Assembly: GCA_023238725.1 (NCBI GenBank)
Contig: CM041536.1
Location: forward strand, 17,453,271-17,517,270
DNA: 64,000 nt
Source: Scortum barcoo
Taxonomy: Eukaryota > Chordata > Actinopteri > Centrarchiformes > Terapontidae
Direction: 5' to 3'
This document shows positions 34,216 through 47,016 of this stretch, one piece after another (position 1 is the first letter of the stretch; each line of letters opens with the position of its first letter). The notes under the pieces were generated by a model. It was not told the DNA's origin, did no database searches, and saw only the letters and a program-made list of their open reading frames with translations. The position numbers and the translations under genes are program-made.

Positions 34216-36577
34216 CCCATTTAATCCCACCGGTCACAATAGTGACCGTAAAAAAATGTTTCATTTCTAAGGCTAAAAATATGTTACTGAATGATCTATC
34301 AATGCATTTACAGCAGATAATGAAATAATAAAGGATCTCAATTAAATATGTGCAGTGTCGCATATTTACTGTAAATTGTCACATGACCAGAGCTGTTTAC
34401 TTCCTGTTTGCGCCAAGAGAAGAGGATGGCAGGAAGAAAGCTCCCAAAGAAAAGGTTAGTAAAGTATATTAACATAAAGATAGGACATAGATTTTTGGTA
34501 CACATCATGTTTAAGGTGTCTAGTATTGATATATGAATTTGCAATTACTCAACTTTGTTTAATGTGGTCATAGAACTCACAAACATGTCACCGGCAACAA
34601 TAGTGACCGGTGGGATAACCCATTGTATCTACATGCTAATACACATAGGCTAACTGTTCTACCTTACTTTCTGCTGCTACCTAATTTTCTACCTAATTTT
34701 ACACACAGCTGCCCCAACCCAGTGGATGTTTTCTTACTGATGTATCCACCCACCCTGAGAGAGATGTGAGATGAGAGAGAGAAATGTCCAACCTCTACTC
34801 CACCCAGACCAATGGAAAGCAACTGAATTCATTTCAGGTGCAATGCGGAGAAACCGCTTTGATGATATAATGGCCTCAGTTCATGTGGTTGACAACACCA
34901 AGATTACTGATGACCCATTTTTTAAGGTTAGACCCATTCCTCTCTGAGCTCAATCACTCATACAAAATCATGCCATTTCAGGATTGGGAATTGTCATACT
35001 ACGGCCGACATGGATGTAAACAATTCATCAAAGGCAAACCAATTCGCTTTGGTTACAAGGTATGGAGCCTCGCCTCATCCAGTGGATACATGTACCACAT
35101 GGAGCCATATTGTGGATCGCACACTCTCCTCTCAGGGACCCAGCATTATCATAGGTTTGGCAGAGCAAGCTCAGGTGCCTTAAGGTTGCAAGTTCCTCCG
35201 TGACAACCTCTTTACCACTCTTTCACTCATGGATGAGATGACAAAAAGAGGATATGGGAGCTCTGGAACCATGAGGCAGAACCGCCTGTTTGATGTCCCA
35301 TTCACACCACTGAATGCCTTCATGAAGTTACCCAGGGGAACCTCTGAGGTTCTGTGCCAAGGAGAGAAGCTTCTGGTCCGTTGGAAAGACAAAAACATTG
35401 TCACTGTGGCAACAAACAAAAATGGATGAAAAATACACTGAGACCTCTGTCAAGAGATGGAACAGGCATCGACGTTCCTTTGACAACGTCCAACAACCAA
35501 AATGCATTAGCCGATACAATGAGCACATGGGTGGTGTAGACCTTCACGACCTACAGGTTTCACGATACCATATCTTAATCAGGTCAAAGAAGTGGTGGTG
35601 TCCCATCTTAGCATGGTCTATCAACAGTGCTCTTGTAAATGGCCATCTCTTTTACAGAGATGTTATTGGAGGGACCATCGACCTGCTCACCTTCTCACGG
35701 ATAGTCTCACAGTCTCTTCTGCAAAGGTTTGGAATGAAACCACTGAGCCATGGAAGGAGATCTCTACTGAGTGCTACCGTTGGTTGCATGCAGTGGTTGC
35801 ATACAGTTACAAACTAACAGTACTTTGGAGTCTAGGAAGAAAAGCTGAAAAAAAACATCAAAATATCCTAAATGTTCCAGGAAAAGGTGTTATTTTTTAG
35901 TAGTTCAAAGCATTGCTTTGCTCTTTGTTCTACAACCTATTTTATTTTGTTGTTCAGTCAGTCAGCGTAGGCCTATACTTGAAAGCATGTTCAGCCGGCT
36001 ACCTCTATCCTAATTGTTTACCTTCATGTTCAGTGTGTTCAATGTATACTGCACTAAAAATGAATGTGTTCAAATGAATTTTGCACTACAAATGAACTTT
36101 TTCAAATGAATGTTGCACTAAAGTAAGTTGCACTAAAGTTACAATGTTGAAATACATTGATGATTGTTGTTGTTTTTTGTCTTAACCTCAATATTCTTAA
36201 CGGTGCTCCCAGTATTCATATTGCTAGCCAGAGTATAAGGCTTATACGTAAAATATTCACGCTACAATGAGAGAGCATTTAGAGGCAATGCTGGAACTTT
36301 TAAAAGTTATAATAACTAGCCTTTGATATAAGGATTTTATACACTGGCAGCACATTTTACACACACAACACACACACACACAGAAACACACACACAACAC
36401 ACACTGCACAGGTCAAATAGACTTCTATTCAGTCTGTCCAATGGTTGATACAACACAGTATCCCACTGGGATTATGATTGATTATGATAAAAAATTATGA
36501 TTGATTGTTTTAAAGGGATACTAATGACACATGATTTGGATGTTTTTGTGTCTGAGAAAAATTTGGTATTAAATGGG
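34216..36577 (+). mobile_element. piggyBac-type transposon, inactive, copy 1
   Basis: It is flanked by TTAA on both sides (34212-34215, 36578-36581), with terminal inverted repeats CCCATTTAAT at the left and ATTAAATGGG at the right. A subterminal CCCACCGGTCAC motif recurs inverted near 34610. Inside are relics of a PGBD-like transposase (RRNRFDDIMASVHVVDN, YYGRHGCKQFIKGKPIRFGY, RDNLFTTLSLMDEM, MGGVDLHD). A 1-bp insertion near 34938, a 16-18-bp loss near 35135, an in-frame TAA at about 35167 and a later frameshift (about 35425) disable it. The last two are shared with copy 2. Confidence 0.88.
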
Positions 36578-36581
36578 TTAA

Positions 36582-39264
36582 GCACAGGGTAGGATGGTTT
36601 CAAAAGTCTTTTGGACATTGCCAAGAGAGTTGGATAATTACGCATGGGAAGCCAGGATCAAAACAATGAGTAGTAGCCCAACTGTATGCGAGTCAAACAC
36701 TGGCTAAATACTAGCTAACGGTACTTTGCTAGCATTGTATCTTTAAATGCAATGCTGCATTGTTAAAGAGCAACATGCAGGCTAGAGACCCCTGTGAATT
36801 AATGTATGTAAAAATGATGTAGGAACTAGATTTTGCTTAAAATATATTTAAATACACACTACAGTGACTTCTAGAGTCGTTTTTGTGTTTTGAATTATAC
36901 TTCCACATCCGAAAAAGCCGAACCGGAAGTGACGTAACAAAAGGGAGAGTGGTCAGATTGAACAATAGAAATGAATGGATCTGAAGCTAATTTTGACACT
37001 GAATAAGTTGTAAATATTTATTCATATGCATATGACGGACAACAGTCTTATAATTATGAGCCTGTGAGGCATCCAAGAGAGCAGGAACAGACCAGGATCA
37101 GCAGGAACAACGGTCAGAGGAGAGAAATTGAGTTGTGGTGTGTGGACAGGTGTCTTGGTGAGAGACTGGTGTTAGCTAACGAAAGTTAGCACTGTGTTCA
37201 CATCACAGCATTGTAAAGGTTGCTGTTACATCTCAGGCTATAAGAACACTAGTTTTAGTTTTAGAAATGAGTATGTTTAGGGCCAAAATAATCCATTACT
37301 CTGTTTAGTTCTTTCAATTATCTGACTTTCTCTGAATACAATAAAGTTTTGTGGGATAATATAATGGAGGACATACTGATTCTGAGTGTTCAGCAGATTT
37401 TTAAACCTACAAGTCACAGCTTTAAAATCATATACCTTATATTTAATGTTAAGCAAATTAGAGACTTCATAAAACAGATCTGAATTTTGTTTTTTTCTTC
37501 TCCATCACGTTGTCCATATTGAGATTGTCACTATCTCTATCACACTGTTTGATGTCAATAAAAGCCATCAGAGGACAGTTTCCAGAGGAAGGAGGGATTT
37601 ACAAAGGTTTGGATTGGCCTCATTTGGGTGGCAGTCAATAAAATAAAATCATCACAATCACAGTGTCTTACTGTGTAAAAACTTTATAGGAGTACTTTAT
37701 GGGTATAGTACACATAATTAAATAGGGAATACTTAAGTAAAAGTACACAAGTCTGCAGCAAAACAAACTTCAAGTATTAATGTGAAGTATTAGTTTGGTA
37801 CCTCTGACATGTATTATTATATATGAACATCATTAGATTATGAATACTGAAGCATCAGTGTTTGAATTACTTTATAAACAGTCAGCTGGTTAAAAAGGTC
37901 AAAATGCTCTCTTGCAACACAGTTGAAAACGTTTTTTAACTTTTTTAAAAAACAAACAGAACAGTCAATCAAACCACATCTGTGCTTGTGCCACAATAAT
38001 GTCCTGTGTTATATCGCTGGGTGTGTGCAAGATAGAGGCTAACTGCCTCATCCTTGTTGATCTTGTGGCAGGCTCTGGAAAGGGGGGCAGGTGTAGTGGA
38101 AGACAAGACAGTGCTGGTCTCTCGTAGAGTCTGTGGTGACCTGAAGTATCCCTCTCTCTCTCTCATCTGCTGCTGCCATTGCAGTTGAAATTCAGGGCTG
38201 CCAAGAGAGCCTGCAGAAAAAAGTTGGATGTGCAGGTTAAGTTGTACACATGTGAATTAAACCAGAAGTAGAGACAAAATATAAAACATTTATTTAAAAA
38301 AAATCATTTTTCTGGTATAATGTGGTGACACTGCCATCCTGTGACTAAAAAGTGCTGATTAAGTTAGCCATTGACAGGAAAATATTCAAATACAATAAAT
38401 ACTTTTGTTCCCAGTTTATTAGGTACACCAAGCCAACTAATGCAGTCTAATACAACAGAACCTGCAATAACTTCTATCATGAAGGTTAAAATGTGTTTTG
38501 TTCAAGCTGTTTCAGGAGGTTATTATTCAAATGTATGGTCACTTTGATTAAGTGGTGCTAATGAAAACATGTTTCTTATGATTTGTCTGTCCAGTTTTTA
38601 TCAATAGGGTTTGGGCTGCTGTGTTAGACAGTATTAGTTTTAGCCATTTTTATTCTTTCACTGTCATAATATTTACCTGCTGTACTGAACCACTGTCTGT
38701 AGCTGCATCTGTCCCTGATGTACCTGCAGTATCTCCAAAACCTGATAACACACCAACATTAACATTATACATGAAGATAAATTATAAATGTCTTAGCTGT
38801 ACAAATAAAGTCACCAGGCCATGTAACTAAACTCAAGGGTTATCATATTAACAAACTTAGCTTACAGACTGACTGTGCCTTCTAATATGATGGGTTTTAT
38901 AATATAGGATGCTAATGCTAGCTAACATTAACATTAGCCTCTGTCTTAGCTAGGGCGCTAACTTACAACAAACAGCTTCGCATGTTGCTTTTGATTAAAC
39001 TATTATCGTGAATAATTTTGGAAGTAAGCAAATGTTAGAAAACGTAACTTGCGGTGAATAGTTGACGTTTTTGTCGAGCTGAATCTCGGATTGATCCTGA
39101 GCAGCTGCTGCTGAAGGCAGACCTGATGGAGCTGCTGTGTGCACGCAGCTGTCAATCTTACACAGTCTGGGCTTCAAAATCCCATCATGAACTCCATCAT
39201 ATCGCTGTGAAGATAATCCTCCGGTCTAAAATGAGCAGCACAAATGACCGCTTTTTTCGTAACA
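36582..39264. other. Unassigned 2.7-kb stretch, unit 1
   Basis: No gene recognised. It contains an ETS/CRE composite (ccggaagtgacgtaac, about 36923-36938), GCTAGC/ATTAGC-rich repeat text, an acttaagtaaaagtac motif typical of dispersed fish repeats (37731-37746), and CT-rich and CA-rich runs. The whole stretch recurs in unit 2 (51685-54369). Confidence 0.5.
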
Positions 39265-42200
39265 AACGCAGAAGACTGAGACCTGGCTAGGTCAGGAAGA
39301 ATATGTTAGCCTAAATGAATCCACTCCATGCCGAGTCATTCTAACATTCATGTTCCTCGAGACGCTGGACGAGGAGGTGGAGTTGCAGCCATTTTTAATT
39401 CAACCCTACTTAATAAATTCTAGGCCTAAAGAGGGCTACAGCTCATTTAAAAGCCTTACTATTACTCTTTCATCTCCACCCTTCGAGGAGCACAAAGCCA
39501 ATACTAGTTGCTATAGTGTACCGCCCCCCAGGCCCATACTCTGAATTCTTATCTGAATTTTCAGAGTTCTTGTCAAATTTAGTCCTTGAAAATGACAAGG
39601 TAATTATTGTAGGTGATTTTAATATTCATGTGCACATGGATAGTGACAGTCTTAGCACAGCATTCATCTCATTATTGGACTCCATTGGGTTTTCTCAGAG
39701 GGTAAATTCTCCAACTCAATGTCACAATCACACTTTTGATTTGGTCCTTACCTATGGTATTGATAAATTGAGCACTTAATAGTCTCCCCCCAAAATCCTA
39801 TATTATCAGACCACTACTTAGTATCATTTGAATTCCTATTACAGGACTATGCACCACTAGAAAAATTAGTGTTCTCTAGATGGTTACCTGATTGTACTTA
39901 GGACTAAATTTAAGGAAGCAATTCTGACAGCATTAAAGTCAGTAAGATTTCCTAGTATCTCTGACGAACTCTCATGATTTTTTGAGCTCCCCCAAAATTG
40001 ACCAACTTGTTAGTAACACCATGGACTCACTCAGAGGCACTCTGGACTCTATTGCGCCCCTAAAAAGAAAGATCATAAAACAAAAGAGATTGGCACCATG
40101 GTTTAACTCTGCAACTCGCAAGTTAAAACAAACAACACACGACAATTGGAAAGGATATGGCGCTCCACCAAAGAGGAGGACTCTCGCCTAGCCTGGAAAA
40201 AGAGTCTCAAAACATATAGGAAAGCCCTCTGTAATGCCAGAGCAGCCTACTATTCAGCATTAATAGAGAAAAATAAGAACTGCCCTAGGTTTCTTTTCAG
40301 CACTGTAGCTGTAGCAGGCTGACTGACAGAGCCATAGCTCTATTGAACCCTGCATCCCCTTAAGTTTAAGCAGTAATGATTTAATGACAAGATTTTGAAT
40401 ATTAGGGACAAAATTTGTCAGGATCTGCCCTCGTTAGACTCTGATCTATCTAACGTGCCTTCAGACTCAGACTTCAGACTAATGAGCACATACAATAAAA
40501 CCTGACAATTGCTTGCTTAGACAGTTTTATTCCAATTGGCCTTCCCGAATTATCCTCGTTAGTTTCATCATCGAAAGCAACAACTTGTCTCTCTAAGACC
40601 CCATCCCAACTACGCTGCTTAAGGAAGTTTTCCCATTTATTGGCACATCGCTGCTGCATATTATTAATCTGTCTCTGGTGTCAGGCTTTGTACCCCAGTC
40701 TTTTAAAGTAGCAGATGCAGATGTGTTAGCCAATTACAGACCAATATCCAACCTCCCATTTTTGTCTAAGATTCTAGAGAAAGCCGTTGCCAGCCAGTTA
40801 TGTAATTATCTCCACAGTAATAATCTTTTTGAAGTTTTTCAGTCAGGATTTAGAGCTCACCATAGCACAGAAACAGCACTTGTGAAAGTCACTAATGACC
40901 TGTTGACAGCATCAGATAAAGGGCTTCTGTCTGTACTTGTCCTGTTAGACCTCAGTGCTGCCTTTGATACAGTTGACCATCACATTCTGTTGCTGAGAAT
41001 GGAAAAACTGCTTGGCATTAAAGGGTCTGCATTAAACTGGTTCAGATCATACTTATCAGATCGGTCTCAGTTTGTCCATATTAATAATGAAATCCTCTGT
41101 GCATACTAAAGTCTGTCATGGAGTTCCACAAGGTTCAGTGCTAGGTCCAATTCTGTTTATTTTGTATATGCTGCCCCTTGGCAATATCATCAGGAGGCAC
41201 TCCATAGATTTCCATTGTTATGCTGATGACACCCAATTATATTTATCAATGGAGCCTGACAAAACTGAAACTCCAGGCCTGCCTTAAAGATATAAAGGCT
41301 TGGATGACAAGAAATTTCCTGCTGTTGAACTCAGATAAAACTGAAGTGATCCTTATTAGGTCCGAAACACCTGAGGAACACGTTTTCTCCTAAGATAGCC
41401 TTGCTGGATGGCATTAACTGGGCCTCCAGCACCACTGTAAGGAACCTCTGGTGTGTTTTATTTGAATCAGGATATGTCCTTCGACACCCATATTAAGCAT
41501 ATTTCAAGGTCTGCCTTTTACCACCTGCGCAACATCACATGCAAAAATTAGGCACTTTTTGTCCCAAAGCGAATGCTGAAAAAATTTGTCCAATGCATTT
41601 GTCTCTTCCAGGCTGGATTATTGTAATTCACTTTTATCAGGCTGCCCAAACAAGTTGTCGTTAAAGACTCTACAGCTGGTCCAGAATGCCGCTGCTTCGG
41701 GTGCTGACTAAAACCAGGAAAAGAGACCATATTACTCCAGTATTGGCTTCTCTGCATTGGCTCCCTGTAAAATTTAGAGATGAATTTTAAAATCCTACTC
41801 CTCACATATAAGGCTCTACATGGTCTGGCAGCGTCATATCTTAATGAACTGATAACTCCTTATCATCCAACTAGAGTGCTGCGCTCCCAAAATGTAGGCT
41901 TACTTGTAGTTCCCAGGGCTTTCAAGAAGTAGTCTAGGGGGCAGAGCCTTCAGCTATCAGGCCCCTGTTCTTTGGAACCAGCTCCCAGTCTGGGTCCGAG
42001 AGGCAGACACAGTGTCAGTGTTTAAGAATAGACTTAAAACCTTCCTTTTTGATAAAGCTTATAGTTAGGGTGGGCACAGGCTCGCCCTTAGTTATGCTGC
42101 TATAGGCTTTGAGACTGCCGGGGGGGCTCCCATGATGCATCCGGGCACCTCTCCCTCTTCCTCTGTCTCTGCTTCCTCTTTCTCTGCTTCCTCTTCCTTT

Positions 42201-42608
42201 GCTTCCTCTACTCTTATTATGGTAGTAGTGCAAACTGGAGTCACCTTATAAACTGGTAAAAGTGGCTAAAGTGGTTAAACTGGTTAAAGTAGTTAAAGTG
42301 GTTAAATTGGTTAAATTGGTTAAAGTGTTAAAGTGGTTAAAGTGTGAATACTCTTATGTCCTGTAAAGTGCATGTTACTGCCGGAGCCCCGGTCCTCTTT
42401 GTTCTCTCCAGTCTTGCAGGTTCCTCACTGATTCTGGTTGTGGTCCATCTGTCTGAGGTTCACTGGCCTGGTGGGGACATGATCTGTGTCTGTGTTGTAG
42501 GAGAGAAGGTCGAGTGGCCCAGAGTGGATCAGACATCTTGGAGGGACGTTCATATGTTTTAAAGTAATCCAAATTAAAATTAGAGTTGGCCTTTCCAGAT
42601 GAGGCCTG
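39265..42608 (+). mobile_element. L2-clade LINE, 5'-truncated and inactive, copy 1
   Basis: The plus strand reads into the middle of an apurinic endonuclease (TETWL, VIIVGDFNIHV), then reverse transcriptase (NYRPISNLPFLSKILEK, SGFRAHHSTETALVKV, LLDLSAAFDTVDH, GVPQGSVLGP, CYADDTQLYL) and the L2-type C-terminus (TPVLASLHWLPV, RAFSYQAPVLWNQLPVW, FKNRLKTFLF). It starts at TETWL, so the 5' part is lost. Many frameshifts and stops interrupt it, and several are short tandem duplications absent from copy 2. It ends in a CT-rich 3'UTR, a TTAAAGTGG minisatellite and the GGCCTG junction. Confidence 0.9.
42250..42346. repeat. Minisatellite of GTGGTTAAA-like units in LINE 3'UTR
   Basis: About ten 9-10-bp units (gtggttaaa, ctggttaaa, ttggttaaa and so on) follow the CT-rich tract of the LINE 3'UTR. 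The matching tract in unit 2 is at 57329-57425. Confidence 0.85.
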
Positions 42609-43574
42609 TCCCATAAAGAAACAACAATTGGGTTGTTGACCAGTATCTGAGTAATAACTAATGTTGATCCTGTGTTTGACCTACATTTTATTTAACAACC
42701 ATGCCATTTCTCTGAATTCCTCTAAGCAGAAAAAAGTGACAGCAGACATTGTCTTAGCAAGGAAAAATACTTTCTTCTTTTTTTTTCTAAATATATAATT
42801 ATAACTTCTTGTCCTGCTGACTGCTGCTTTCTTCTTTTTTTTCAAATATAGACATTATATCAAGTTAGAAATCTAACATTTATGTCCAAAATATACTCAT
42901 AAAGCTGATATCTTGGCTCGGTTTGAGCTCTCTAAAGTTTCCTGAAAGGTTGTCAAGCCATAAATAAAAATTTAAGAAAAACACAAAGAAACACTCCATT
43001 AGTAGTTAATCAAGGATTTATCTTTACATACAGCACTTTAAGCAAGAGATAATGCGCTGACACAGTTTCTAACTAGTTTTTATTTGGCTTGGTGAAGTTG
43101 AGCTTTGACTATTTAATATTATAGTTAACATTAAATGTCAGCTGATCATGTTACTTTGACATGTCTGAAACACAGAGTAACTCACAGACCACAGAAATGG
43201 ATCAGAACCAACTTACAGCTTCGTCCTGGTGAACATCAGATGACTGAGCTGCTGTTAAGCTAATCACATTTGTCTTAATTAGTTAGGCCCGAATAGCTGC
43301 CAGGAGTCATGCTAGTCCAACACAAAGTGACACCAGATAAAGGGAAACAGGGACTATTAAAGTGTCATAAATATCCAGAGAGACAGTCGTGCTATATAAA
43401 ACGCCTCTGACAGACTCGGCTTTGAACCGGTTGCCCTGGTAAACAGGCCATGCTACCGGTGCTAAGCTAGCTAACATGTTCGTGGTTTAGCCGCTTTAGG
43501 TTGAGATAAACACACACGGAAACATGCACAAAGGTTGCAGTGTGCTGTGCAACCAGGACGGACAGGGGAGAGCT
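42603..43574. repeat. Duplicated bmal2 intron-1 flank with exon 1 deleted, unit 2
   Basis: Positions 42603-43518 match 29808-30686. A 7-base filler (GAAACAT) follows, and 43526-43574 match 31249-31297. The interval holding bmal2 exon 1, the RORE, the D-box and most of the CpG island is missing. About 80 bp near 42987-43068 is present here but not in unit 1, and a shorter piece is present only in unit 1. Confidence 0.88.
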
Positions 43575-46565
43575 ATTTATTTTTCAACTATTTCATTTAT
43601 CACACCATTTGGAGCCATCAACTTGGTAATGTTTGCTTTTTAATCAATTATTTAGAACCCCAACCACCACAAAAGTGCTGGTCCCCACAGTCATTTATGC
43701 AGGGAAAGTGCTGTATTTTGAGTTTAAAAATATGTTTTTCTACCATTCAAAATGCAAAAATATATTAATAACTATCAGATATATGATATAAATGACATAT
43801 TAAAACAAAATGCCAAATAAATATTATAAAATATATTTAAAAAGTAGTCGTCTCGACTCCAGATGTGTGGATACACTTTATTTAATTTTGGTTACTTTAA
43901 ATTTAATTTTATTTACACTTTATTTCATGGCGTTTAATGGAGTTTTTTGCATGGAATAAAAACATTTCATTTGAATAATTGTGTCTTTTAATTGTTAATC
44001 CTTTGGTCAGGTATAGAAAAATTGAGTGCAGCTGAGAAGCAGCGTCTTTATAGACAGTGGAGGGATGCTGATCCTCAACGAAGAGCAGAGTATTTAGAGA
44101 AAAGGAAGCAGGGCTATGCCAGAGACATTGAAACAAAGAAGAGAAGGAGAATAATTGATTTAAGTGAAAGGGAAAAAAGGGCAGAACGAAAGGCATGGAG
44201 GCAGCATCAGCAAAGATGCAGGCAAAGACAGGCAGCAGCAGCAGGAGCACTGACCCCCCAATCACCACCAAATCCCAGCATTTCACGGTACTAGCTGAAC
44301 TGTTACACATCCAGAAATGAATATTGAAACTGGTAAAGCTTAATAATAAAACTGAACTGTATACATTACACACCGTTTACATCATCTGTCATATCTGAAT
44401 TTGTTTCTCAGGCTATTCCCATCAATACAATCTCACACTGACTTTCCTACCTTCTCTTCTTCACATTCTCTTTCTCTCTCTCTCACTCACATACACACAC
44501 ACACACAAACAATGAGACATATTTGCATTCACATACACTGAAAAAAAGACAGTAAGACATCATAAGAAATAAACAATGAAAATAAATATTTTCAAGGAAA
44601 TATTTTAAAATATATTTTCATTTTACAGATAACTACAACAAGGGATGAAACAACGTAGGAGAGATGCCCAGAAAAAACAAAGGGAAATAGATAAACTCAA
44701 AGATGAGATCATCAGATTGAGAAGACGTTATGAAAAGATGAAGAAACAAAAGAGACATGCAAATCTGGATAGCCCAGAAGTTAAAACACAGAAAATCAGA
44801 AATTCAGCAGTCAAGTGATGCTGTTTTGGGAGCACTGAAACACAAATACAGAGGTTTGAAAAACACAAAATCTTGCTAGTATCAGATAAGATAACAAGAT
44901 AACACACTGCAAGAAGTTAATTGGTTGTGATTCTCAAAGAAAACAAAGGAAACTGGCATAGAGAGGGAGACTACAAAATCTGTCAGACAATTTTTCCTAA
45001 GGGATGATGTCAGCAGACTGACCACGGGGAAGAGGGACACAGTAACGTAAGAGACAGAGGAGACTCCTGTCTGATTCTTAGCTCAACCTCCACAGGAAAT
45101 ATGAATAAATCAGAGCACCAACAAATTTATTATGCCTTCTGCCGTCAGAGACCATTTTGGGTGGTTCCACCAAAAGAGAGAGACAGAGAGACATGCCAGT
45201 GTAAGACACATGAAAAACTGCAGTTCATGGCGGACAAATTATCCAGACTTGGCATCTCTAACTGCAAAAACTGGAAATGTGTGACAGCACTGTCTGCAGC
45301 ACCTCCAAGACATGTGCTTATGGTGATTGTGTGGACTGCATGATGTCTACCCTCTGAGCAATTCTTCAAGTAGGGTGGTGAATCTAACCCAGTGGTGCCA
45401 GGATAAGGTGTCCTTCTCAAAGCCAGATGGTGAGACAAAAATAAGTACAATCACTGTCCGAAAAGATATCCCAGTTCTGAGGATGAGCTTGTAACACAAT
45501 TCCAGGACAGGCTTTTTAACTTTAGGAGACACCTTTTCAATATTCTTTGGCAATACAACGCATACAAGAATCTCAGAGAGAGCCTCACTGTCAAAGACTT
45601 CTTGATCCACGTTGATTTTAGAGAGAACTATGCTTGCAAATACTCCAATGAAATCCAGTCAGTCCACTTTGGGGGTTCACATCAGCAGGTGGCACTCAAT
45701 AAGCGTTCAGTGCAGATTGAGCAGCAGTTCTGGAAGTTCATCATGGGGAAGCTGGACAAGTGAAAAAAGTTGCCATGAACTGTAAACTGTTCCAAGTTTG
45801 TTGGTGGAAACCCGACCACTTTTCTCCAAAATCTTAACAGTTTAGTTGTTTGTTTGTTAATGGACTTCATGTGTTCTTAAACTGTTCATGAACTTTTATG
45901 ATGTAAGAATTTATTTGCATTTAAAAAAAATAAGAATCTTTTGTCTTGTGTATGTCACTGGTGTTTCATTGTGTCACTGGTGTTACTGTGAGGCTTTTCT
46001 TATGTCATATTCATAAAATATGTCATATTTCACAAAATAATAATTTTACATCCATAAATTTTGCTTCACTCATAAGTTAAGATTTTAAGGACTGCATCAT
46101 TCATTGTTTATACCAGATTTTCAAATATTTTCATTGTTGTAGCAAATACATGGTTGCACAAATAAATAAAAGTCATTCAATCATACTTTTAACAAACCTT
46201 AATAAATTAATAAAATACAGACTCCTGATTGCATTGCATTATCATAATTCTTCTCTGACTCTGACTACATGTACTGAAGAGACTGAGACATAATATTTTA
46301 TAAAAGCCTTAAATATTGCGAATAAAGTGTGGTAATACCAGTGACAAAAAAGCGGTTCATGTGTTCTTTAGATAAATGTACAAAAAAAAAAAAAAATCAA
46401 ATCAAATCAAATAAAAAAATCATTAAGCTTTCATTTTTGTGTATTCATAAAGTCAATGACTTATGTAACAATGTAGTCCAAGTTTAAATGTTAGAAAAAG
46501 AAAAAAAATTAAGACATTCTGCCATCCCAAAAGTTTCTGTAGAATGACCCATATGCCCTTTTACC
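43575..46565. mobile_element. 3-kb block present in units 2 and 3, absent from unit 1
   Basis: Similarity to unit 1 stops at 43574 (equivalent to 31297) and resumes at about 46566 (equivalent to 31479). The block is AT-rich and carries the degraded multi-exon gene described next. It was either inserted before units 2 and 3 separated or lost from unit 1. I do not see clear terminal repeats. Confidence 0.7.
44012..45763 (+). pseudogene. Degraded copy of a multi-copy fish gene (K/R-rich coil plus 'HVDFxENY' region), unit 2
   Basis: Three blocks recall one uncharacterised, highly repeated teleost protein type I know only by pattern. Block 1 (44016-44292) is basic: AAEKQRLYRQWRDADPQRR, EYLEKRKQGYARDIE, LSEREKRAERKAWR. 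Block 2 (44657-44817) is a coil (KKQREIDKLKDEIIRLRRR). Block 3 (about 44970-45763) has VRQFFLRDDVSRLTTGKRD, FCRQRPFWVVPPKERDRE, CQCKTHEKLQFMADKLSRL, LIHVDFRENYACKYSNEI and VHFGGSHQQV. Stops and frameshifts separate the pieces. The acidic HVDF/ENY motif and high copy number suggest a transposon origin, but that is inference. Confidence 0.6.
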
Positions 46566-46934
46566 ATTATTATTTTATTGTTATTATTAACAAAATAATA
46601 CTCACAATACTATTAATAACAAAAATAAGAATGGTAATAATAAATAATGAATGTATTTTTACAATATGATTACAGTAGTAATGTTAAATGCATTTAATTA
46701 TATGGGGAAGACACAAATACCAATTTAAGAAATCCAGGATAGTAAAAAGACAAAGAGAAAAACATTAATTGAAAGGTTTTCTTTTTTAATTTTAATTAGA
46801 TGTGTATAGATATATTGAAAGGTGGGTGGACTCACATAAAACTGCTTCCTGCAATCCCGTTCTACATAATGAATATTTTGAATAATGCTGAATATGAGAT
46901 TTCGAACGAGACGTTCTTTAGCGCCATGGTGTTG

Positions 46935-47016
46935 TGATGTCATCAAAGGCAGATCAAAGGCACGATTCCAGGACACGAGTGATGTCACGGGCAGCTGATT
47001 GGCTCAAGTATACATA
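46935..47016 (+). promoter_or_regulatory. Promoter of coiled-coil gene, copy 2
   Basis: Same arrangement as copy 1: two TGATGTCA sites, an inverted CCAAT and TATACATA. One base between the elements differs (cacgattcc for cacaattcc). Confidence 0.55.

Larger units (their letters stand above)
29808..42602. repeat. Tandem array unit 1 (divergent first copy)
   Basis: The unit starts at GGCCTG in bmal2 intron 1, and the same sequence restarts at 42603 and 57682. In order it holds bmal2 intron-1 DNA, bmal2 exon 1 and CpG promoter, the coiled-coil gene, a short tRNA-like repeat, a piggyBac relic, a 2.7-kb unassigned stretch and an L2 LINE ending at the junction. It lacks the 3-kb block of units 2 and 3, so it is shorter (12.8 kb). 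Confidence 0.88.

Noticed and set aside
42015..42233. Arg/Gly/Ser-rich open frame (RGSRERGSRDRG type)
   Set aside because: Antisense of the CT-rich LINE 3'UTR, a low-complexity artefact.
43909..44373. Minus-strand open frame of 154 codons (and its twin at 58988-59449)
   Set aside because: It is the antisense shadow of the basic coding block on the plus strand, which has a recognisable pattern. The hydrophobic look comes from reading K/R-rich codons backwards.
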